Assembly: GCA_001692895.1 (NCBI GenBank)
Contig: KV748211.1
Coordinates: forward strand, 868,001 to 932,000
Reading direction: 5' to 3'
DNA: 64,000 bases
DNA from: Cenococcum geophilum 1.58
Taxonomy: Eukaryota > Ascomycota > Dothideomycetes > Gloniales > Gloniaceae
Part shown: in pieces, positions 12,045 through 25,600 of the stretch
Numbering within the stretch: position 1 is the first letter of the stretch
Layout of the letters: each line of letters begins with the position of its first letter
Notes under the pieces: generated by a model
What the model saw: only the letters and a program-made list of their open reading frames with translations
The model's database searches: none
What the model was told of the DNA's origin: nothing
Program-made: the position numbers and the translations under genes

Positions 12045-13390
12045 GCATTGCATTCTAAAAGATAATAACTTTTTAACTTCTATAAAAGTCCGGAACTCTT
12101 TAAAAACTATAGTTCTAATTGCCGCGAAATCTTAAAATTTAAATTAGGGGGTAACTTATTAATAACCGAGCAGAGCCTTTTAAAGTGAGTCGGCATCTAT
12201 ATATTGTAAACATTCTTAGTAAATTTATACGCCGTCTATTTTTCTTTTTTATTTAATTCTGTAAAGTCGAATGTACGGATTAGGTGGTAGTAGAAGGTAG
12301 TCTTAGGCCCATTAATTACAAGGTAGTAGCCGTATATTTTTATAGTCCGGTAATTATATAAGATTAAGAAGGCGAGAATTTCTTAGTAAAGCTCTTTTTC
12401 GCGCTTTATAAGTCGGAAGAGCTTAATAATACCTCTTACTATAAGAGTTATGCTATAGGTATTTTGCCAGTCCGCAATATTAAGTGCCGCGGCGCTATAC
12501 TTAACTTCGCACGTTAAGAATGGGAAGTACTAGTAGTATATAGCTATAAAGAAGGAGTTATCCGTAAGCTCGTTAATAAAGGGCTAAAGCTTACTAAGCT
12601 AATTATCTATAAACGCTTTTTACCTAAATCTTATAGTATAATCGGGCTGCGGGCGAGTCTAAGTAATAAGGATTAAATTGTTCTAGCCTTTATTAACGCT
12701 TTTAACTAAGTACTAAAGAGAGGTAGTGCTGTATATAGTAAGGGTTTCTGCAGAAAAAACAACTAATTAAATAATATCTTAGATAACTTTAGCCTTGTTC
12801 CTGTTTCGCATTTTCCAATAGGCTAATTTAAAGAGATTATTACGAAATAATATATCCTAAGGAACCGCTTGCTCTTTCTTAAGTAATTTTTAGCAAAATA
12901 TCTTGCTTAGATCTGTAATACCTAGGTTGGATTTATCTATATAGCTCCCTTTAGTCGTAAGTAGAGTTTTATAACGCGCGTCTTAGTAGGGGGCACTTTT
13001 AACTTCCCTAGGCTTTTAATCACTAGGTGTGGTAGAGCTAGGCGTAATAAAGCCAGCTTCTAATTATTTCCGGTAAAAAGAAAATAACAACAATTTCTTC
13101 CTCGTAAGTAGATGTTCTATATTATTATACTTTTTAAAGTATTCTTTAGGCCAAGTTCCTTCCTTCCTCTAATAATTAATTAGATTAATCTGCGTATTAC
13201 TAATAATGCTTACTACTTCTTGGCTAATTATACCCTTAACAGTAGTATCTATAAGAGACGTTCGCGGTTGCTTTATAAAGGGTTTAGCCGGAATGCAATT
13301 AACTAGGTCTTTAACTTCTCGCCACCGCTTTCGGTCTTTTAATTGCAGAGGTATCTGCCTATCCTTAAATAGGCTCCTTTCTTAAAGTCG
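12045..13390 (-). pseudogene. RIP-inactivated fungal DUF7924-like protein
   Basis: Reading leftward from about 13390 to about 12045, one minus-strand frame of about 450 codons is readable with only TAG/TAA stops. In order it shows an N-terminal charged stretch, a segment ending ...LSKIFC, LFRNNLFKLAYWKMRNRNKAKVI (a helical segment), then the core: FPFLTCEVKYSAAALNIADW, RGIIKLFRLIKREKELY, KIYGYYLVINGPKTTFYYH and WMPTHFKRLCSVI. I recognise this as a fungus-specific family of 400-500 aa that I associate with the name DUF7924. No function is established that I know of. The CEVK motif with upstream acidic residues resembles the E-x-K of PD-(D/E)XK nucleases, which is only a suggestion. The gene is dead. 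It is not flanked by transposon ends, so it may be a duplicated host gene that RIP targeted. Confidence 0.65.
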
Positions 13391-14100
13391 TAGTATCTTT
13401 TAGATACGTGCGCTTTAACAAAAAGGCTACTATACTCCTTTTTTCCTAATACCTTAAAGCTGCTTTCCTATTAATAGTTAGCAAGATATAACTAAATATA
13501 AAGGATATATACCTTAGTCTTTTAGCACTAAGACCTTCCACTTATACCTCTAAGCTAGTAGCTATACTTAACTATAGGCTATACTAATTAAAAGGAGGGG
13601 GTAAGATGTGTATTTATGTTGTTGTTATACTTAAAGTAAGTATAACGTTAATAAGAAAGGATAAGACCGAAGCTCTAAATGCTTAGGTACGTATACTATA
13701 TAACTCCATCTATATAGGCTAAGCCGGTTAGCAAGATCTCTAAGTTATAGCTAAGAGGATATCGGCAAAGTTTATACGTTTACTAATCTTAAAATCCTAG
13801 TTAAAGCGTAGATAGTACGCACCGGTATTACTATAGGGATGTTTCTAGGTAATAGGAAAATTACTTTAGTTTTTATAGCTTAGGTTACACATATATAAGC
13901 TTCTTTAGTAATTCCTTACTACTTAGCTTCCTATAAGGTGCTTAGCTACCTAACTAGCAGAGGCGGTAAAATCCCAACCGTTATTTTAGATATACTAACT
14001 ACTAACCGCTGCAGACTAAATAAGTTAATAATAGTACGATGCCTATAGGAATCTAAAGTAACCTAGCTCTTAGATTCCCAAATTCTTCTATATAAACTTA
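13391..14100. other. Degraded DNA, nothing recognised
   Basis: RIP-type TA-rich sequence upstream of the DUF7924-like pseudogene. If that gene had a promoter it would be here, but no element is discernible. Confidence 0.5.
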
Positions 14101-16370
14101 TACCCCTTAATAAGCCTATAGAGAAAGCACTATCTAACTATCTAATCTACTCCCAAGTCTATTTAAACTAAAAAGTCTAAAAATGGTTCCCTTAAAGGAC
14201 GCCCACCGTCTAGTATACGAAGGCAATACTTTTATAACTAATAATAGTACAACACAGGTTAAGTTTAAGACTGTTAAGTAGACCCTTTAGAATTTAGCAT
14301 TGTTATATAGGATACGGTTTTTATAAAGGCAAACCAATCCAGTATAAAGCTGGCGTAGTAGCCCTATTTGCTTACTGGCTAATTAGGGATTTATTTAGAT
14401 ACAGCTTAAAGCTTTAGGCTGAGAATTAATGTAAAAAATCCCGGTAAGAAGAACGCCTATAACACTATAGATGATTTAGTAGAATTGTAACCTATTATAT
14501 AAAGTTATTTTTCTATACTAACTCCTTTATAGAATTCTTTATAAATGCTAATAAGAATAGCTATATATATATATTAATTCTCTCCAATAGTCTAGTGCCT
14601 ACGGAATTACATTACTTATATTAAAACTAGTAAGCTCCCTTATCCTACAGATTTCTAATCCTTTTATATAAAATTATAACTCTTTCTTAGTATATAGAGA
14701 TCAGCACTATCTAATCTAGTCCCCGTATTCTCTACCTAATAGTGCTTATATAATTTTACACCACTTACTTAACTTAGAGGAGGGCCTATTACTATCTAAT
14801 CTAACCTCTTTATCCTCTATTAACTGTGTTTACATTAATCTGCTTACTTAATCCAACTTCCAGAAACTAGAACTATCTAATCCAGCCCTTATATTAAAAC
14901 TCCCGCGTATTTTAGGGCACCCTTAGTCTAGCATATCTTAATTATAAAACCTAGCTAGATGTTCTGCGTGCTAAGGAGGCCCTCCGCTACTAGGCGGCCG
15001 GTCTTTAAAGAGATTAATTTTATATAGCTATCCAGTTATAACCTTATATATTATAGCGCCAAAGTATATAGATTAAGTAGCCGGCGTTATTAGCGCTAGA
15101 TACACTTTCTATAAGTCCTATAGCAGCTATCTAGCTAGCCGGATTGCTAAAGGTTAGGCAGTATACTCTTACTATAGGAGTTTTTAATCTTTAAGCCCAA
15201 AACCTGCCCTTATAGTATTAGATAAATCCATACTTCTATATAAGGGCGATATAAAATAGCCAGTATTATTTAATCTAAGCCTTTACTTCTTTTTTAAGTC
15301 TATTTCCGCATTAATCTTTTAAGAATGTATAAGTTAGTAAAAGCTTACACGACCTAATTTAAGCCCCTTTATCCGCCGTACTGTTTTTATATAACTTTAG
15401 TCTTTTTAGTTAATCCGTAAATTCTACCTAATTTAGGCCCCTTATACTCTACCAAACCGTAGGTTAGCTTAATCCTCTTAACTTTATAAAGGCTAGCACT
15501 ATCCAATAACACCTAGATACTCTCCGCTTTATAAAATCCTACCCCACTTACTTAGGTTAAGGAGTGCCGCCACTATATAATTTAGTTAGATTCCCGTAGT
15601 TTTATCCAGTATACTCGCATAAAGTTGCCTAAGTAAATAAACTTTCGGAGACTAGAGCTGTCTAATCCTACCTTAATATTTATAATTAAAGCCACGTCTA
15701 TATAAGCCGGCTCTGCTTAGTTAAACCTATATAAGGACATTACTAAGCCATTCCCCTTAGCTTTACGCAGGTAGTTCAGCCTAAGAGAGCCATAATTCGT
15801 TAAATCCGACCCTAGCGTCGTCCGCCATTAGTGCTCGCATAAATTTACCCCACTTAATTAACTTTTAGATACTAGACTTATCTAATTTAGCCCATCTATA
15901 AACGCTTACGCCGTTAATACCCCCTTATTCTACATTAGGCCGTCTCTATATAATACTATTCCCCTTACTATAGCTCCCTTACGCTCTTTAGAGCCATGCC
16001 TACCTTAGATCTACGCCGCTCTACCAACCAGTTAAGGTTAGTACTGTCTTATCTATATCGGCTATGCCCACCCTACTCGCCTAGATAGTGGGGATCTACT
16101 AATATAACCCCTCTGCTCTGGATTAGGCCGTGTCCATATAATAATCTATATAACTTAGGCTAAACCTAGCTAACACTATCTAATCCGGTTTGCTCTTCGC
16201 CGAGCTATACCCCTATAAGCCTACGCCGCGCAGTCTAACTAAGAAGCATTTAAGTTTATACCAGGTAAAGCAGGTCCATTAGATCTCCTCTCTAACCTAT
16301 ACCCTAGTCCACTACTAAAGCATCTAAAGGCCCTACCTAAACTAATTATTCTAGCTATTTATATTATGGG
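14100..16370. repeat. Field of degenerate interspersed repeats
   Basis: A loosely conserved unit recurs: a left part resembling CCCCACTTACTTAACTTT (near 14751, 14840, 15543, 15615, 15848), usually followed by an AACTATCTAATCCAGCCC-like right part (near 14706, 14795, 14872, 15500, 15655, 15885, 16166). Spacing is irregular, from about 75 to 300 bases, and the differences are mostly transitions. This looks like an old tandem or locally duplicated repeat that RIP has blurred. No coding frame is apparent. Confidence 0.5.
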
Positions 16371-16879
16371 TTGATTTAAAAGTACGTGCAAATCCTTCGG
16401 CTAATTACCTTATAGTTTTGCGGTTGTAAGCAGTATACGTAAAGGGGGAAACTATACAGTTATTAGCTAGAAGTTAACACAGAAATGCTACTTAAAACAC
16501 TTAGAAGAATAAAACAATATTTAATAAGGAATATTTCGTATAATATAGCTATTTTAATTAATCTTAATAATAATAATTGCGGTATAACAACCTAAGATCT
16601 AAAGCTAGACATAAGTTAAGCTAAAGTCGTTAGTTATTAGGATAAGGGGTAAGTGTAAATACGTTAGCAATGGGTTTTAAAGGGTAGCTGAGTCCGCAGC
16701 AGTCTTAGCCGAAATTTTAGTTCAAGGTAATATTGGGCATCTTTAGCCAATTCCTAAATTTAGGCCCTAAGGGCCTAGAACTAGGCACCCCTTACATGCT
16801 TAGGGCGTGCTTAGGGCTGCTTACCCTCGGCTTAGGTTAAAGCGGCGGCTGCTTAGGTCTAAAGACGGAAATAGACCTT
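16371..16879. other. Spacer with GC-richer patch, no gene
   Basis: Mostly TA-rich. 16745-16850 is distinctly less mutated and contains the palindrome TAGGCCCTAAGGGCCTA and repeated CTTAGGGC words. It lies just outside the partial 3' LTR of copia A and could be remaining unique target DNA or a diverged part of the LTR. Confidence 0.45.
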
Positions 16880-16945
16880 AGTAAGGGGAGTTTTCGTTAA
16901 AGACTATAGAGGTAGTAAGGAACTTTAATTTAGGTTAATATACCC
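16880..16945 (-). repeat. Partial 3' LTR of copia A, with polypurine tract beside it
   Basis: AGTAAGGAACTTTAATTTAG at 16914-16933 matches AGTAAGGAACTTCGATTTAG near the outer end of the 5' LTR (about 30042-30061) with only C/T and G/A changes. Directly to the right, the run of Cs at 16946-16951 is a G-run on the minus strand, in the right place for the polypurine tract. Similarity fades leftward, so most of the LTR is missing or replaced. Confidence 0.45.
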
Positions 16946-17068
16946 CCCTAGCTACACAGAGCCTTTTAGGCTGCTGTAGAAATACTAAAAAGTTACAATA
17001 GCAATTTGGTGTTAAGTTAAAGGAAATCCTCTATATATTTACCTTGCCCAAATATTATTTAAATTAAA

Positions 17069-18427
17069 TTAAATTAGATCCTTAATATTAATAAGGTTTA
17101 ATTACTAAACAAACGTCTTGTACTTTTAACCAGGCAGGGCCTTTATTAGGCCGTCTACTATTATATCTATAGTAGGCACCTATTTAATATTAATGCTTTC
17201 TTTACGAACTTCCTAGCGGAGCTAGTAGTAATAGATATTAACGTATTAAAGCTTAGTATTAAGCTCCGCGTTGCTTTTAGTTAGTAGTTAAATAGTCTAT
17301 AGGTTGTTATAATATATTATTTACCTCTTATTAGGGTTAAATCTAATTTCTTTAAAGAATCGCTGCTACTAAATTAACTCGGTAGCTGCATGTAATAGGG
17401 CTAGGAGCTCTACTTCCGTACTTAATTTTATTACTAACTTCTGCTTTATAGATCGCCAGTTAATTAGTCCCCCAAATAAGGTAAATAGATAGCCTTCTAT
17501 ACTTTTTCTACTTACTAGATCGTCGCTAAATAATATATTACTTGCCCTTATAAAGATCTAGTTTATTATATTCTCCTTTAAGTACTTAATCGCAAGAGTC
17601 TTAGTTTAATTAAGGTAGGCAATTACCCTTATAGCAGCTGCATCGTGAATTAGTAACGGATTTTATAAGAATTCTAATAGCTTGCTTACTGTTCTTGCTA
17701 TATCTAGATAAGTAATATTAGCTGCATAAAGTATAGATCCGACTTTCCTCTAATAGGCGTAGGTATTCTACTTAGAGGCTTACTCTAGATTAGGCTTAAG
17801 TTCCTTAATACCCATTAGTGTATATATCTTACGATAATCTTTAACTTTAAAGCTTGTTGTAATTTTATTAATATAGGAATCCTAGCTAAGCTAGAGCTTC
17901 CTATTCTGTCTATTACGGATAATTTAAATTCTTAAGAACTAGGTAAGGTTACCTAGGTCCTTTATCTCGTACTTTCTTATAAGGTGCTCCTTAAAGATTT
18001 AGAGCTTAAGTAGGTCTTTCTTCCTAAATATAGCTGTAATATTGTTAATGTAGAAGAAAACTATTAGCTACTTATTATAATATAGGCAAGGCTCCTCCGC
18101 CACTAGCTTTAAGCCTTCCTTTTTTAGCGTTATTATTAAGTCACTATACTATAGTAGAGGTAATCACCTTAATCTATAGAGCGCTCTTTAAAGAAGTAGG
18201 CACTTGCCCTTAATTAAAAATCTATCTAAATACTTAACGTATATAAACTTGTTAATTACGCTGTTTGCAAATATATTAATAGCGTCGCCTTACTAGCAGT
18301 CTAGGTTAAATATTATAATAATAGCTATTAAGGCTCTAAACGATCTTGCTGCTAAAGTTGCGGTATAGATGTCCTTATAAACTAACTCTTATAGATTATC
18401 TCGTACGTAAAGATAAGCTTTAAACCT
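17069..18427 (-). pseudogene. copia A polyprotein, C-terminal half (RT end and RNase H)
   Basis: This segment continues the copia A polyprotein beyond the gypsy 1 insertion. The minus strand shows the reverse-transcriptase active site as FFYINN (18041-18058), where copia elements have F-Y-V-D-D. Both aspartates have become asparagine by G-to-A changes. It is followed by KYEIKDLGNLT and FLRI, which belong to the copia RT thumb, and by RNase H sequence. The terminal segment ends ...DGLIKALPG...KYKTFV, the usual C-terminus of copia pol, with a stop at 17069-17071. Many TAG/TAA stops interrupt it. It once encoded cDNA synthesis and RNA-strand degradation in virus-like particles; it cannot now be functional. 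Confidence 0.88.
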
Positions 18428-18849
18428 TATAACGGAGCCTTGTAGTAGGGACTACGGTAGACTCATTAATGGGCTAGGTATATAGGAATCGCAAGTAAGT
18501 TAACAACGTAATAATAACTAGTGGAGTAGTTTCCTAACAGATTAACTCTAATTATATTCTAAGAATTACTACAAGGAAGGAACTATCTAGGTAGGGACTA
18601 AGGGTCCTTAAATACACAACCATACTCCTATAAAATCCTCCTTATATATAATATACGTGTTATACGTATTATACATAGGCGTATACCGCGTACACTGCGT
18701 ATACTGCGTATAACGTTATATAACTTGCTTACTATTCCTTATTATATAGTTCTACGGGTTCTATCCTAAACTATACCTATATTAACTAACTAGCTTCTTC
18801 TAACTCTTCTCTAAGTAGTTATAACATTGTACTTAAAGCGTCCGTAACA
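18428..18849 (-). repeat. gypsy 1 3' LTR
   Basis: A 422-bp direct repeat of 26037-26458. The differences I compared are nearly all transitions (for example GGTAGACTC against GGTGGACTT). It contains a local tandem of CGTATACTG-like words near 18680-18710. The LTR would supply polyadenylation signals for the element. Confidence 0.93.
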
Positions 18850-18869
18850 CTATCTCCCTCCTCTTTATC

Positions 18870-19690
18870 TTCGTCCTTAAAGATACCTTATATCTTTAAG
18901 TTGTTTACTAAAGGTATAATATCTATCTAATTAATTTAGTTAATATTATTACTTATAATGCCTAAAGCCTCTTCTTCCTTATAAGCGCAACATTATGCCC
19001 GCACTATTGCTGCAATACTATTACTTAGTAAGATTATACCGTCTCTGTGTTCTTGTTATTTAAAGGCAGGGTTAGTATATGTTATAATGGCGAATCTATT
19101 ATCTTAATAACCCTCTTTTTATTTGGAGTGCACTAAAGTAAACATTTAATCGTCCTATAATGTTTGCTCTACTTCTAACGCTAAATATACGCGTTCTATA
19201 ACTCTTAATAGTCTCTAAGTTCCCTAAGTAATTTATTATAGGGTCTTATATTTAATTTGCTGCTGCGAAGCTTAATAATAAACTATCCGTTGCCTTAGCG
19301 GAACTTTATTATTCGCGTAACGCTAAAAAGGAGGCTGCTAATACTTAATAACGGGCTCTTAATTCTCATCTTACTGCGTCCACTCGGTTAATTCGTCTTA
19401 AAAAAGTCTATAAAAAGGTTTACTTTAAGAAGTAGAAACTTATAGAATAAGGTTTACAGAAACTTAGTAATAAAAAAACAGATTCTCTTCTAATAGAGAA
19501 GGAAATAACTCCGAGTAGTTTAGCAGTCGCTCTTCCTAGGTCCCCCTTAGGTAACTCGTTCTTTAGCAATTCTCCTTTATTAATATTACCTAACCTTTTC
19601 TCTTCCGATACTCCTATACCTTTCCTATAGCGTTCTTTAAATTCTTTAATAGCTCCTAGGTAGTCTTATTGTAGCTTATTTACTTTACCT
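18870..19690 (-). pseudogene. gypsy 1 extra C-terminal frame of unknown function
   Basis: Downstream of the integrase, a minus-strand frame remains readable for about 270 codons and runs through the purine-rich tract into the 3' LTR; the residues DEDKEEGDS are encoded across the tract itself. Stops are TAG/TAA. The predicted peptide is rich in Leu, Glu and Arg and resembles neither a chromodomain nor an envelope protein that I recognise. It may be an additional small ORF or a long C-terminal extension of pol. Confidence 0.4.
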
Positions 19691-19699
19691 CGTACTATA

Positions 19700-22600
19700 T
19701 TTTATTATCTATGTCCTTATAACTAATAATCTTTAAAACTTGCTATTTATCTTCTTCTTATCCTCTATACGTATCTACTTTATAAACTAATGGCTTAATA
19801 TTCCTATATGCTGGCTTTAGCATTACAATATGCTATATAGGGTAGATCTTTATTTTAGCTGGTAGGTTTAACTTAAATATAACTAATAAAATTTTCTACT
19901 TAATTTCGAAAGGTCCTAGTCTAATATAGTCTAATTTTTTGCTTAGTCGTCAACTCTTGAAATTTTTGTACAGTAGCTATACTTTATCTCCCTCCTTAAG
20001 ATCTAGTCCCTTAGATCTCTTAGTATCATAGTACTTTTTTATTCTTTACTATACTACCTTAGCTGTTTCCATAAGGTTTATATAAAGATTTATTAGTGTC
20101 TCCATTCTTTACTTAGCTATACTACTTATTTTCTTTACTTATCTTAGTGATAATAATATTCTTAGCTTATATCCGTAATTGGCCTTAAATAGTGATGTTC
20201 CTATTCCTTCTTAAGGTATTATATTATATGCAAACTATNTAACTAGTAATAATAATACCCAATTGTTCTGTATATAATTAATATAGTGTCTTAGATACTG
20301 CTCTAGTATCTAATTTAATTTTTCCATTTAACCGTCTGTCTGTGGATAATATGCGGTAGAAGTTACTGCTTAAACTCCTTATTCTGCTAAGAATACTTCC
20401 CAAAATACTACTACGAATTTTAGATCCCTATCCGATATGATTTTACTTAGTACTCTATATCTTATAAATACTTCTTTAATATAGATTCTAGCGACATCTT
20501 CTACTAAGATTTCTTCTGTACATGCTATAAAGTATCCCCACTTTATTAGCTTATCTACTATTACTAAAATCGCGTTATAATCTTATCCAGTAATAGGATC
20601 TCTTAATTTTAGCAACTTAATAATAAAGTCCTATAATATAACCTCCCATAGTCTCTTTAGTATTTTAATAGGTTATAGCCCTCTATATGGCTTATACCGC
20701 GCTAGTTTATTTCTTTAGTAATTTAGACATTCCCTTATAACTTATCTTGCTAATCCCTAGATTTTATTAATAATATACTCCTCTTAGAGTCTTAACACTA
20801 AGCCCGTAGCTCTATTATATTCTTAAGTTAATCCCTTATAGAATAACTTAATAAACTCTTTTATAATGCCCCTAGGCATATATATTACTTCTTAGTTTTT
20901 ATACTACTCTAAGTCTAGATCCTCTACCTATATATCTTAGATCTTTTATATCCAATTACTCTCTAGTAATTTATAGATCTTTTCTTCTTATATTGCTATA
21001 ATCTTTAAATAATTATACCTAATTAATCCGTCTGTATCTTTTCGCAGTAAAGCCCCTAATAGCTTTTTATCGTTTTATAGTTTAGCTTTTCTACTTAGAG
21101 TATCTACTCGTGTATTATCTATACCCTTAGTATACTAAATCTTAAAATAGTATTCTATAAGTATTTCCGCCTATCTAATCTGTCTTTAATTAAGTTCTTT
21201 TATTATTAGGAACCCTATTAGGTTCTTATAATCCGTCTTAACTATAAATAGCTTTTCTATACCTTATAAGAATGCTCTCTATTTCTAAAGTGCTATAACT
21301 ATACCTAATAACTCCTTATTATAGATGTTATAGTTTAGTTCTAGTAGTGTTATCTTTTAACTATAATATGCCACTAGGTACCATCTATCTTCATATTTCT
21401 ATAGAAAGTATGCCCCTAGTGCAAAGTCTAATACATCCATTTTAACCACTGTCTCTAGTTTTGGTTAGTAGATTTTAAGGATTAAGTCTTAAATAAATAA
21501 CTCCTTAACCTTCTTAAATTGTTCCCTCTATTCTTCTCCCTATACCTAAGGTTCTTCTTTCTTTATTAACCTTATAAATAGCTTAATATCCTTTAACTAT
21601 TAAGCTATAAACCTTCTGCAGTAATTGCAAAACCCTAGAAATAACCTTAACTATATTATGTTTTCTAGTTCTTACCAATTCACTATAGCTTTAATCTTCT
21701 TTAGATCTATACTAAGTTAGCCTAGTTTAATAATAAATCTAATAAAATCTGTTTTCCTAGTAAAGAACTCGTATTTTTTAATTGCTACTAGCATTTATTC
21801 TTCTTATAGTCTCTTTAAGACCTATTTAACGTGTTTTTCGTGCTCTTTCTTACTTATTAAGTAGATAATAATATTATCGAGATATACTATAACAAATTCA
21901 TCTAAGTGTTCTCTTAATATATTATTAATACGCTTTTAGAACGTTGCTAGTGCATTTATAAGCCTAAACTGCATTATTAATAGTTCGTATAGTCCTTCCT
22001 TTAACCTAAAGGCTGCCTTCTATTTATTGCCTTCCTCAATCCTAATCTAATGGTATGCCTATCTTAGATCTATCTTTGTAAAGATTTACGCATTACCAAT
22101 TCTGTCCTAGATTTCGCTAATTAAGGGTAAAGAATACCTATCCTTTCTAGTAATGCTATTTAACTATCTATAGTTAATGCATAGCCTAAGTTTCCCGTTT
22201 TTCTTTGGTATAAACAGTACTAGATAACCTGCTAATAACTGCAATAGTCTAATATATCCCTTTCGTAAGTTCTCCTAGATAAACTCCTTTAGTGCTCTCT
22301 TTTTCTCTTCAGTAAGCTTATAGATTAGAAAGAACCTTAAACTTATTCCTAGTTCCAATTCTATTTTATAGTCCTATACTGCATATTTTAACAGCTTTTT
22401 ACTTTTTAGTAACTATAGTTTCTTGCCATACTTATAGTATCTCTTTAGTACATAGCCTAGTCCTTTATTTATTTCCTTATAGGTTACCCCTACTTAGTAC
22501 TATACTATCTTAGCTTATTATCGCATCTTACGGCGTTAAGTATTTTTAATATCGACCTAACCTATAACCTAATCGATCTTTAGATTGTATTCCTATAACT

Positions 22601-25600
22601 AAGGCATTCCTAATACTACCTTATTATTCCCCAATAGTAATATATTAAAGGACATCTTAATTTATCTTTCTTTAATGGTTATCTAAATAGGTCCTGTTTT
22701 AAGATTAATAATGCCTCCTCTATAGGCTATTAGATCTCCTAAAATTATAACTAGTAGATAAGGGTACTCTTTCTGCCTATATAGTAGCCCTATCCTTTTA
22801 ACTGCTACTAGTAAAATATAGTTTCGTATCACTCTACTATCTACTAATACTTCGAACTGTTAATCTTACTAATTAACTCTTAAATTTAGGTATTATCTTT
22901 AAATTCCTTTAAGGGTCTAAGGCTCTACTACTAGCTCCCTTTAATCCTATAGGCCTCTACTTTTCCTAACTATTAGTTGCTTAATTCTTATACACTTAGC
23001 TTACTCTTCAGCCAATACTTTATTCGCTTTTTATCCTTAATATACTATAGACACGTATTCTCTAGGCATTCCCACCACTATCGTCCGTCTAAGCATTCTT
23101 CCGTAAGGAATCTTTTTAGCTAAAGTGTTAAGTCTCCTAACTCCTAAACTTCTACTAAATGCCAGCCGTGTATATACTTAGCATTTCTATACTATCGCTT
23201 ATTTAGCGCCCAATATATCCTTATAGGGTATTTCCGGTTCTTTTTTTTTTAATTTTTGTGCATCTTATATATATCGTCTACGCATGCAATCTATAATAGC
23301 GTATAGTGTACTAAGTACTTTAGGTTAACTCTTAGCTTATCTTTATCCTTAAGTTTAAATCTCTATTATGTTAATCTAAACGTTATAACTTTATTTACAG
23401 GTACTAAAATACGCCTTTTACTTCTCTAGTCCTCTAATTATTCCTCTAGATCCTTTAATATTATAATTAAGGCTCCCTTAATATAATTTATTGCCTTTTC
23501 CGTAATTAGGTGGTCTTAAATAACTTTCTCGTCTAACTATATATAGAAATCTTCCCACTTATTATTATGCCTTTGCCTATACTACCTTTAGTATAGCTAC
23601 TAGAGTGTATATAGTCTATCCGTAAGGAAGTATCTTTTTATTACTACGTTATAACAGCCCTTTATATGTCGTTCTTAAAACCTAGTTAGAATCCCTAAAT
23701 CCTCTTTATTTTCTAGTTTAGTAAGCCACTTAGCTCTTAGTATACCTACTCTTAGCCTATTAATAATTCTTTATATAGGTGCTCTGTCCCTTATATAACC
23801 TAGTATACTAAATCCTATATTTAGTTTTTTTTCTTATTATATAAGGATTCTTGCTCTAAACTTGTCTATGGTTTCTTATTGTTTACGTCTTACAATTAGA
23901 TCCTTAAAGCTTTTTTACTTCTTAATTACTATATTAACTTTTTAATCTTTAGGCTGAATACTTTATTCCCCTAATAAGTCTTCTAAGTCTATATATCTGT
24001 CTCCTAGTCTAATTGCTGTTTATACTACAGATTCTCTAATCCATAGTAAAGTCTCTTACTTCTTTCTTACGGGTGTCCTTATTCGTACTCCGAATTCTTA
24101 ACCCCTTAGATTCTTTAATCCTAAGCTTACTTCTTTCTTAAGCTACGCTCTAGCCTTAGTCTAACTAGGCTTTACTAGTGTCCTTATCTCGTCTTAAAAG
24201 TCCTAAATCTTACTTATCTCGTTTTAAAAATCTTATACTTTTAGGAAACTTCGTCCTAAGCTTATTCGTATATTGCTGAACTAAGCCGTTGCTTTACTCT
24301 ATCGGTTATCATCTATTATAGGTCCCTAAGCATACTTTATCTTATCTTAAGAATCTTAGTCGTCTCTTATCTTATCTTAAAAATCTTAAGCCTTTACCCT
24401 TTTACCTTTATTAAGTGGTGAGCTAGCACTAGTAGTTATCTGCTTACTTAATCGTCTCTAAATATTACTCCTTCCGTCTTATAAAGCAATAGATGCCGTA
24501 TCCAATAGTATTATAATACCCGTTACTAAACCTTACTCTATAGCGGTCTTAGTCTCTGCTTTTATTGCGTTATTAAGGTTTAAATACCCCTAGTTGGTTC
24601 CTTTACTATCCTTGTCGCTGTTAATTAATAAGTACTCTAACTCCATTATTATTATCGCTAATCTTTATCCGCATATTACTGTAACATCTTAATTTAGCTT
24701 ATAGAGTTGATTTTATTCTTTGTCTAACTCTTTAGTTCCTTTAAGTCCTCTTAACTCTAGCTTTTATGGCTAATAGCTTACGCCGTACTTAGCGTCTTTA
24801 TAAACTTGGTATGCGTTATTATAACAAAACGTAAAACTTCTAATTAAACATTCTTTTATTCCTCGCAGCATACTATTATTTTTCTGTACGTATATATTAT
24901 ATACTACTAGTCTAGTTCCCTTTACTACGTGGTAACTCTAACTACTCTTACAGTCTCTAGCAAAATAATCCTGTTTTCCGCAATTTATATAAGCTCCGTT
25001 TTTAAACTATTGCTTTTGTTATAGAGTCCGCTTAAACGTCTTCTGCTGCTAAGATCTTTAGTTTAGCCTATACTCCCTAGTCCTGTAATTACTTAATCCT
25101 TAACCTCTAGGTTCTTATAGTTTCTTACTCTATCTCTTATAGGTTTCTTTAGTACTACTTAGGTCTATTAGCTCTGCGCCATACCATATTTTCTAATTTA
25201 GCTTAGGTTGTTACGTGCTCTACGTCTTATATAACTATAAAACTTTATCCTAGCCCTTCTTAGCCTGTTCCCTTTGGTAGATCCTATTATTAATCTTTAT
25301 TACTTAATCTACTAGTTCCCTTAGGGTATCCGTATCTTCTATTAGGATAATTACGTCCTAGACTTTAGCCTTAAGTCCTTATTTATACTATGCTATAAGC
25401 GCCTTATTATTCNACTTAACTTANATNNNTANCGTNTNNAACTNNNTTATATACTTAATTNCTAANNTNNNTTGCGTAATATCTTAGAGTTTTCTTTCCG
25501 CCGTAGTCGTTGCCTTTAGGTCTCTAAACATTTACGTAAGTCACTCTACAAATCCGCCCTAGCTTAAGAATATAAACCGTACTTCTTAGTTTATAGTCGT

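Noticed and set aside
1..16880. Possible Starship giant element with a tyrosine-recombinase captain
   Set aside because: I looked for a captain-like (DUF3435-type) frame near the edges and found none that I can recognise; the cargo-like genes alone do not support the claim.
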